Origin: Plutella xylostella
Lineage: Eukaryota > Arthropoda > Insecta > Lepidoptera > Plutellidae
Assembly (NCBI RefSeq): GCF_932276165.1
Contig: NC_063995.1
Span: 10,106,001-10,170,000 of the forward strand
Reading direction: 5' to 3'
DNA: 64,000 bases
Within the stretch, counting starts at the first letter, position 1. Each line of letters opens with the position of its first letter. Positions 48,401 to 57,400 of this stretch are shown one piece after another. The notes under the pieces are model-generated. The model ran no database searches. It saw only the letters and a list, made by a program, of their open reading frames with translations, and was not told where the DNA came from. A program made the translations under genes and the position numbers.

Positions 48401-51400
48401 CAGATGGTATAAAAATTCTAATACCGGCATCGATCTAACATGACTGTAAATAGAAGTTTTTCTATTAATAATTAGCCTGTGCTCGGAAAGTTGATATCCG
48501 TGTAATGGCGAGGGGCGCACGCGAGTGTCAACGTGATTGACGCCTCGCGGTGCGCGGGAAATGAGCAGCTCACCACCGCTCTGGTGCTGCCTGCACATGA
48601 CCGGACCCCGTACAACTATTACGCTATACAAACTTGATTCTATTTCATGTCATTTTGAATAGCAGTTGAACCTTAAGGGCGCCTTCAAATTAGTCGCTAA
48701 GTGTCGCGCGGAAGCAGCGCTGCTGCAGCGCTTCAGCCGCGCTGCTGTCAAAATCGAATTTAGACTGCAGCGCTGCAGCAGCGCTGCAGCCGCGCGACAC
48801 TTACCGACTAATTTGAAGGCGCCCTAACTGCGTCATTTTAGAGTTGGTGGAACAGGACAGCTCGGGTCGTTCCGTGACCGCGGAGAGGCGCAATACTCGC
48901 AATAGCCATGGAGCAGCCATCACCCGTCACGCCGGCGGCACAGGCCCCGGCCCTGCCCGTGGCTCGCTCATGCGGAGTGTAATCTGTTGTGCGCGCTCGC
49001 TACACTATCGCGTTCGTCACGCCGCGCACGTGTGCGGCACATCTAATAAAATAATTCCCGTATCAAATTTAACGCGTATCTCGATCTACTAGACAAAGAA
49101 CCCTCGGGGCAAAGGGAACCCGCTTTGTCATAACTGGTCGCGAACACAAAAGACCACCGGCCTTTTTTACCGACTCTTTGTAGATATGCGAACGCTTTGT
49201 GCTATTTTGAATATACGAATTGTGATAAGTACGAAATAGGACTCCCCTGAAGCTTACAGTAGTCGCGATAAAACGCAAAAACTGACCGAAATTAAAACGC
49301 AGACAAAGTTAAACAATGAACCAAATGAGGCAAAACAGACGTGGGGCGGAGCAAAGTGAAATTTAATTGCGTTACGACTTGGCTGTCTGAAAATTCATTT
49401 TAAAATAGTCAGGCGGGAGCTCCGCGAGGAGCAAAAACAAGTTACAGCAGCGAGCGTGGTTGCGGGCGGGCGGGCGGCGGCGGCGGCGGCGCTGATGCCG
49501 CTTTAATGATGATTAAATGCTGTATGATGTGCGTCCGCCACCGCCCGGGCCCGGCAGCCCCGGCCGTGCCACCACGCACGGACGATAGCTTTAAAATCAC
49601 AACCAGACGTGATTTTCCTTAACCGATTCAAGCGTATCGAAAGGGGGTTGTATACTTTCAAAAGGACCCCCTGATCGCCTTTGTCGGCCGCAATTCAACC
49701 AGATTCGTCGTGCTCCACAAATTGTAAGCCCACATAATTTCGGTTTGCTTTCCTGACGAGTATATTGCCGAAAAAAGTGGTTCAATTTGTTATAATCAGC
49801 GGGGCCCCGCCGCGTCCCAGCGGGCTCGCTTCATTACCGCCGCACAATGATACTCTAATTATGGACCATTCAACGCACGCGCAACGAAACCAATGGCTGG
49901 CACTAATCTAGATAGAGCCTCACAATTACAGAAGGGCAGGGAACGTGTCACGTGAAAGATCTATTACTTAAACACATTAGTCCCATAACCGCCGGCCGCT
50001 GAGAACAAACAGCGGAATGGCTGGTCGTTATTACGCGACAGGTAGAGATCCGCCGGACGACCCATTTCGTGCTGAATTCGAAGCACGCATAGATACTAAC
50101 ATTAAATTACGACACGGCAAATCCCTATCCCAATTTGAATGTAAATTGCCATCAAGTAGGAAGCCGGAATAATTGAAACAAATGCCGGGATTACTCAACA
50201 AATTGTTCAATACAAGGGCGATTTGTCTAAGTCCCGCTCAAACCGACCGTGAACGCGTTTTATTGGAACAAATTTGATGGAGACGAGATGACTGGCACTG
50301 CAGCCGCTGACAGCACGCATCATGGACCTCACTATATATTATTATGTAGAGCTAGTGATGGAACCTCGAGTAGAGCAATATTTAAATTTATAAGCCCATG
50401 TATCGCTCTATAATATACATAGAACTTTATAGGAATATTGCCAATTTAATGTTTATTGGTGTGGTAAAAATTAAAGCAAATTAAATTATGTATTTGCAGT
50501 GTAAAGTAAACCCAAATCAAAATATTTGCGAAGGGACACTTTTAAATGCAAAAGCGGGCCTATTACAAGTCGGGGTGTAAATGCACGGCGCTAGGGCGGC
50601 GCTACGTGCCTTATCTGCTGCTTGTGAGTGGAGCACTGCTGGCGAAGCCGATGACGCTGGGTATACGCCACGAGTCCTAAAGAACACTTTTAATAGCTCA
50701 TCTTATGATTTCCAAGGCAAATGCATCTGAGTTTGAACGAGAGAGTCTTTCATAGCCACAAATCCAATCAACAACAATTTATAAAAAGTTTAGATTTTTT
50801 TTTTAGAACTAATAATTACTTACGAAAGCTTGAAGACATTAAAATTTATAACTAATAACAATTGTACCTACCTTACGTATACTGCTAGATAGGTACATAA
50901 GCGACGAATTTGAAAACAAAATGGTAATCCTAAAAACTAATCCCTAACTTAAAGTTGACTGCATCGTAGCCGCTACGGGCGTAGCTTGCTACGTAGGGCG
51001 GGCGGGCGCGTGAGTCAACCAGACTGCCCCCCGCGCCCCGCACGCCGCTCTAATGAGCGATTATTATAGCCACAAGCACACAAAGAAAAATGACACACGT
51101 GCGCAAAAATCCCTTTTTTGCGCTTCGGCAAATGACGCGTGTAAAGTTAATAATGCTGATCTCACAAATGGGACACGTTGATTCGGCAAATAAAGTTGAC
51201 CAAATTACGTACTCATTGCAGAAAAAAATGCGTCGTAAAATTATTATTATAGGCGACCGAATGGCGTAGTGGTTAGTGACCCTGACTACTGAGCCGAAGG
51301 TCCCGGGTTCGATTCCCGGCTGGGGCAGATATTTGTTTAAGGACAGATATTTGTACTCGGGTCTTGGGTGTTGATATTTATATTTAGTATCTATCTATCT

Positions 51401-54400
51401 ATGTATTTGTGTAGATATATCAGCTGTCCGACACCCATAACACAGGTTCTGCCTAGCTTGGGGTCGGATGGCCGTGTGTGAGATGTCCCCACATATTTAT
51501 ATTTATATTTATTTATTTATTAAAACTACTAAGTAGTATTTTTATTCTAAAAAGGCCTTAACACAAAAAAAAAATCTTAAACAATGTCTACAGTTTCTTT
51601 TTTGTGGTAAGATAGAAAGTGTCCACAAAGCACTTAAAATTGTAACCACACAAATAAACGTTTAAATATTCGAGTTGACGATAAATCGCGGCATGCGAAC
51701 AGTTAATATTGATTGATGACGAACACTTCAAAGCGGCCGATACGGGTAACCGAGAAATCTCGAAAACAAAAGAAAACAATCCCCGCGAGGATGTTAGTAA
51801 TTTATTGTGTACGCCGGGACAAAGTGAGCATCAGTTGTGTAAATAGCGCGACTCGGGTGAGGATAAATTCATGTCAGATCAAATGAATCGTGGTCGAGGA
51901 CATTTGTTGCACTTATTGCCGGTTCCTTCCGCCCGCCGCGCCGCCGCCGCCGCCGCGCCGCTGGAAGTGACAGCGTCTTGCAGTGATTGCTGTAAATCAA
52001 TCAATTAATTTCCCTCTTGATTTGATGACACAGGGACTACACAAAGTAGTGGCAAATAAGAATAAAGGGTAGGAGATTGCAAGCTTTTATAATTTATAAA
52101 TAAATTTTGAGCTCCCAAACGGATGTGCCACTTAAGTGAAATGTTTTTGAAAGAAAGAAAGAAAGATAAAACTTTATTTGACAATGAAGGCAATCATACT
52201 TAATTATATACACAATAATACAGAACTTACGTATAAATTTGCTGTCCGCCAAAAAGGCGTCCACTCAGCTATTGCAGCGCCCTTGGACACAGCCAAGGAC
52301 ACTGCGCTGGTGTTTCAGTGGAGGCCTCTTTAGTAGTGACGCACCCTCTCCCTCTCAGCCTTCTGTAGTCCACTGTTGGACATAGGCCTCTCCTAACGAT
52401 CGCCACCCCAAACGGTCACCCGCCATCTGCATCCAGCGGCTTCCCGCTACCTTCCGCAGATCATCAGACCAACGGGTTGGGGGGCGACCGACACGCCGTT
52501 TGCCGACACGGGGTCTCCACTCCAGAACCTTTCTACTCCAGCGGTCGTCGGCTCTGCGGGCTACGTGGCCAGCCCATTGCCACTTCAGCGTGCTAATCCT
52601 TTTGGCTATGTCGGTAACTTTAGTTCTCCTGCGGATTTCTTCATTGCGAATCCTATCTCGCAGGGACACGCCTAACATAGCCCTTTCCATAGCACGCTGA
52701 GCAACTCTGAGCTTGTGGATAAGCCCTTTGGTGAAGCACCACGTCTCGGCTCCGTAAGTCATCACTGGCAACACGCACTGATTGAAAACTTTTGTTTTCA
52801 GACACTGAGGTATGTTTTCGGTGAAGATGTGTCGTAATTTCCCGAACGCTGCCCATCCGAGTTGGATTCTACGAGCACTGACGCACAATATTTTATTAAA
52901 TAAATATAAGTAAAATGAAAGATTCATCTAATCAAAATATTTAATGATTCAATTTACTTCATTGGTATTAAATTAGTTAGTTTAAACACCTACATTTACT
53001 TCCGGAAAAGCTGATGTTATAATTTTATTAATTAAATCGACCTAAAGGAGTTCATAATATTTATGAACAAAGGCAGGTAACGTGTCGATACTTAAAACGC
53101 AACTGAACTCATTAAAGTGTTACATGCGTTGTAGAAACATAAACCCGTGTTTAACAACGTAAATCTGCTTAATTATGAACTAGCGGGCAGAGTTACCCGC
53201 TTGTGGTCGTACTCGTGAAACCTTTGAAATTTGCTAAATTAAATGCTATTGTGGGCTTTCCGCCCGACCAGAAACTTTAACTTACAAGTTGCTCCGTAAG
53301 TAGCTACTTGTTAGCCGCCTAGGCTTAACTCAATATTACCTGAAACTTAATAGTGGATGAGAGTTAAGTTTCCTAGAAGTAGACTGCTTTTGTTTCAGTG
53401 TTGGTAGTAGCTAGTAAATCCATGAAGTAAATTAATTTGGTATTTTGTGGCTGAATCCACTTCTGAAGGAGCCGCGTCGGCGGCAGGCGCATTGCTATAA
53501 AATAAATCTCTAGTAAGTGGCTCGTATATCAGCGACACACGCCGCGGCCCGCGCACGGCGGAGCGACGAATTCAATAAAAATCACAATCGTAAAAACTAA
53601 ACCGTCCGCCGTATAAAAATACGTAAGAAAGCATTAAGAGCCGTCCCCTAATAATGGGCCCCGCCAGATGTACGGGACGGTCGCCTGGAAAAGTCACGGG
53701 CGGCACTTGAAGCGGAGGAAATCATTTTTTTCGGTCTGCCACACACGGCCCTTGCCAGCTCGGCAGAAACAGGAGCGGGGCGTGGGCCGGGCACGCGGGC
53801 GGAGAGCGGCGCGGCGGGCGGGCGGCGCGGCGCGGCCAGGGCGGGCGGGCCAGACGCAGAGATCGCGGCTTCCTCTAGTCCGTGGCACTCTCAAGAAAAC
53901 CTTCATAAAGAACATTTAATATCATCCTCAGAATCCGAAACGTTATACAAAATAATAATACTTACCAAAACGCGGTTAAATTTATAGTTCGGATTAACCA
54001 GATGTGTCTCTGCATAGATAAATTGTAGCTGCTGCGTTTTTTGTAGACAGGATTTGTGTTGAAATAGTTTACATGCCGGCTTACATTCACGGTTTAACAT
54101 CCATCGTGTTGAGAGAAATGGTAGAAAATGTTTGAATGGAATTTCAAGAATTATAATAATAATAAATCATTTATTTCGGATTGATCCATATTTTGTTAGT
54201 AACAATGAACTTAAAAATTATGTTAGTAATGGTATTCAATTAAATTAAATTAAAATGACATATAATAATTAAATAGGTAAATTATTTAGCCGCCCATTTA
54301 CACGGCATAACATGTGCACACATCAAAGATCGTAGCAGCGGACTGTCTACTCTCTCTGCTATAGTGGTCAGGAGGCTGTTGGTGCTGGCACGCACCCGCT

Positions 54401-57400
54401 GCATCAGGGAGGCTACTCGCTTCCTCATGATGGCATGAAATCCATCAGTGTGTGCCTCGGCGAACATCCCTGACGCGCTGCAGTACCGCGGCAGCCCCAA
54501 CAGCATCCTGAACGCATTATTATATTGAACGCGTAGGGCGTTGTAAGCCTTTTGAGTAAAGCTGATCCACAGGGCGCAAGTGTAAAAGGATTGGCAATAG
54601 GCCCTAAATAATGTTATTTTTACACTCTTTGTACATCTTGCAAACCTACGGATCAGCATGTTACTTCTGACTGCCAACGCCCTACGCTCCCTCTCAATGT
54701 CCCAATCATCTGATTGCGACTCGGATACCCAGTGCCCCAGGTACTTAAATCGCGGTACGACTTTAAGAGGAGTGCCGCTCAGAGTGACTTCAGGTATATC
54801 AGGGTAATATTTAGTACCAGCCTTGAAAACAAGCAACTCACTCTTTTTCGCGTTGTACCTGAGGCCATGAGCTTCCGCATACGACTCACAAATGCTCAGC
54901 AGTTTCATGAGAGCGCTGATCGAGGGGCACAGCAATACCATGTCATCTGCATAACTAATATTATTTACAAATTTCCCACCAATTGAGCATCCGACCATGG
55001 CATTGCTGAGCTCCTCGATCAGCCGATTCACATACAGGCAAAAAAGTTTGGGAGAGCTCAATCCGCCCTGCCTCACCCCGCACTCCAGCCTGTATGGTTC
55101 GGATAGCGAGCCTGCCCATCTCACCATGTTATTTTGGTGCCCATACCAATATTTCAGAATATCAATGAACTCTCCAGGCAGCGTTGAGTCCTCGTACAGC
55201 TTTTGCCATAACTTACTATAGGACACCAGATCGAAGGCCTTGGACAAGTCAAGAAAACAAGCGTATACGGGTGTTTTCCTGTCCGTATAGTAACGGACAG
55301 TATGCTTGAGACAAAGTATTGCTGTCTCTGTAGATAGCCCAGATCTGAATCCGAACTGAATTATGTAACTTTTATCTTTTGTGGTCCACCGTAAGCTTAT
55401 ATTTATACTGAAAAATGTTAAGCACTTCAATCCCCCTAATTCCCAGTAGCACGATGGATATCAGTTACGAATTTTCATTTTCGAAAGTGCTGTTACTGTA
55501 GATACAAATCAAAGGTCTAAACATTGAAAGGAATGAGAACTCACTACGCTAAGCCTACCCAAGTAACATTTCATTCGAGCTTAGGTTGTAAGAAATGCCT
55601 TTAGGTTTTATAAGGGTTGTGAAAAGGTTAATGCTTTGCTATCTGGTCATATTGAGTACTTGAGAATGATTAATAAGTCCTAAAACCAATTGTTTATTAA
55701 TACAACCTTGGAGCTGCTAATAAGAGTTTAAATTAACGTTATTTTAACTTGTATTTCAAGAGCATATAGTTCTAGGATCTTATAGTTGTCGTAGACTCCT
55801 GATAAGGTTCTAAAAAAGCTAGCATTTATGCTAAAGTGAGCTTAAGGTTAAATTTTTAACCTCAATACAACCATAAAGTTATGGAATGTTGAAATCACTT
55901 ATAAGTAATTTTTAAAACCTATCTTAAACCTTTAGGCTGATGAGAGTTGTCTAGGCAAACAAATTAGGACTACATGGTGAAAACCAAAAGCATTAAGCAC
56001 TGGCTATGAGCTAAACGCATGATTTAAGTCTTTCAAGAATATTTTAAAGCTTTAGAGGCATCCTCAAAATATGTTTAATGCTTTTTAGTAATTTCCTAAC
56101 GGCCGCCATATTTTTTCACTGAAATAAAAAAAAACTTGGCAAAAAGATACATTTTAATTAAGTAGGGGAAAATTCAGTAGCGTATGCTATACTATTCCAA
56201 ATATATGTTTTTTTATATAGACAGTACTTTTATTTCTAATATAACTTTACACCAAACATAATTTTTTTTTCTATTTTTTTAAATTAAAATATCTTCAAAT
56301 TTATTATTTACAAAAGGCCCGTCACGTATACAGAACTATTATTCAAAAGTACCACGATAAAGTGCTAGTCGCAAAGTTTTTCATATTTCCTGACTTCAGC
56401 CTAACTACTTACTATATTTTGTATTAATACAACACTTACAAGTTAGCCATTTTGAATCTTGGAAAGTGTCAGGTAATGGCGCCATTTATTATAATTATTA
56501 TAAAATCTTACACAGAAACATTTTAAAACCCGAGAGTCCTGGAAAGGCATTACAAATATCCATCAAATATGTTTCAAGTTATAGAAGAGTTACATCCAGG
56601 ACTAATTTAGAACTTAAAAGCTGTCTTCCAAGGTTATGTTAACGTTAAATTAAGGTTGTGCAGGTTGTATTTAGGTTCTGTGTAAGTTGTTCAAAAGGTT
56701 CTGGGTTTGAGCTATAGGTTTTGCTGTAGCTCTCAGAAAGGTTCTAAAACGTGGGCCCTTTTTGCACTCAGGAGGTTAATATAAGGTTAATATAAGGTTA
56801 TCGAGACTTCTAAGTCTCACGAGTTGATTTCCATACAAAGGTTCTAGAACCTTTTCAAAACCTTTCTAAAACCAAAAATGTTACTTGGGTAGGTAGGTAT
56901 AATGTTTTGTAAGGTAAGGTTTTTTAAGCCCTTAGATACATAGTTTTTGGAAAAGTTTGGAATATTTAAACCTTGCTGTTCTCGACTAGAATACCTTAAA
57001 TTGAATAGGAAATCTAGTTGAGGTTCTTCATTTTAATTGCCTGTAAGAGATCGCTCTTATTCGCCTATTTTCCGTTGTTCGTAGTAACTATATAAGTAAT
57101 TTTCTTTGTATGTTTTGCTATTGTGGTGACTAACAAAGACATATTCTATAAGTACCTAAGTTTGGTTAGGACATAGAAGGCTGATCACCTGATGTCCGTA
57201 CCAGTGAAACGATCCATGATGCTGTCGGATGGGCATGTAAAGCAGTCGGTCCTGCGCCTAGCTCTCTCCTGTCGTGTCGTGTCGGTCAATCCGTCCCATT
57301 GGGCTATGAGAGTGATGGAACAGAGAGTGCTCCTGTGTACTGCGCACACACTTGGGCACTATAATCTACTCCTGCGTAGATGGCTGATCTCAATTGAGAT

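Noticed and set aside
51252..51328. Possible tRNA gene
   Set aside because: Boxes A and B are present but the ends do not pair as an acceptor stem and a SINE body follows.
53668..53919. ORFs on both strands
   Set aside because: Arg/Gly/Ala-rich low-complexity translations of a CpG-rich patch.
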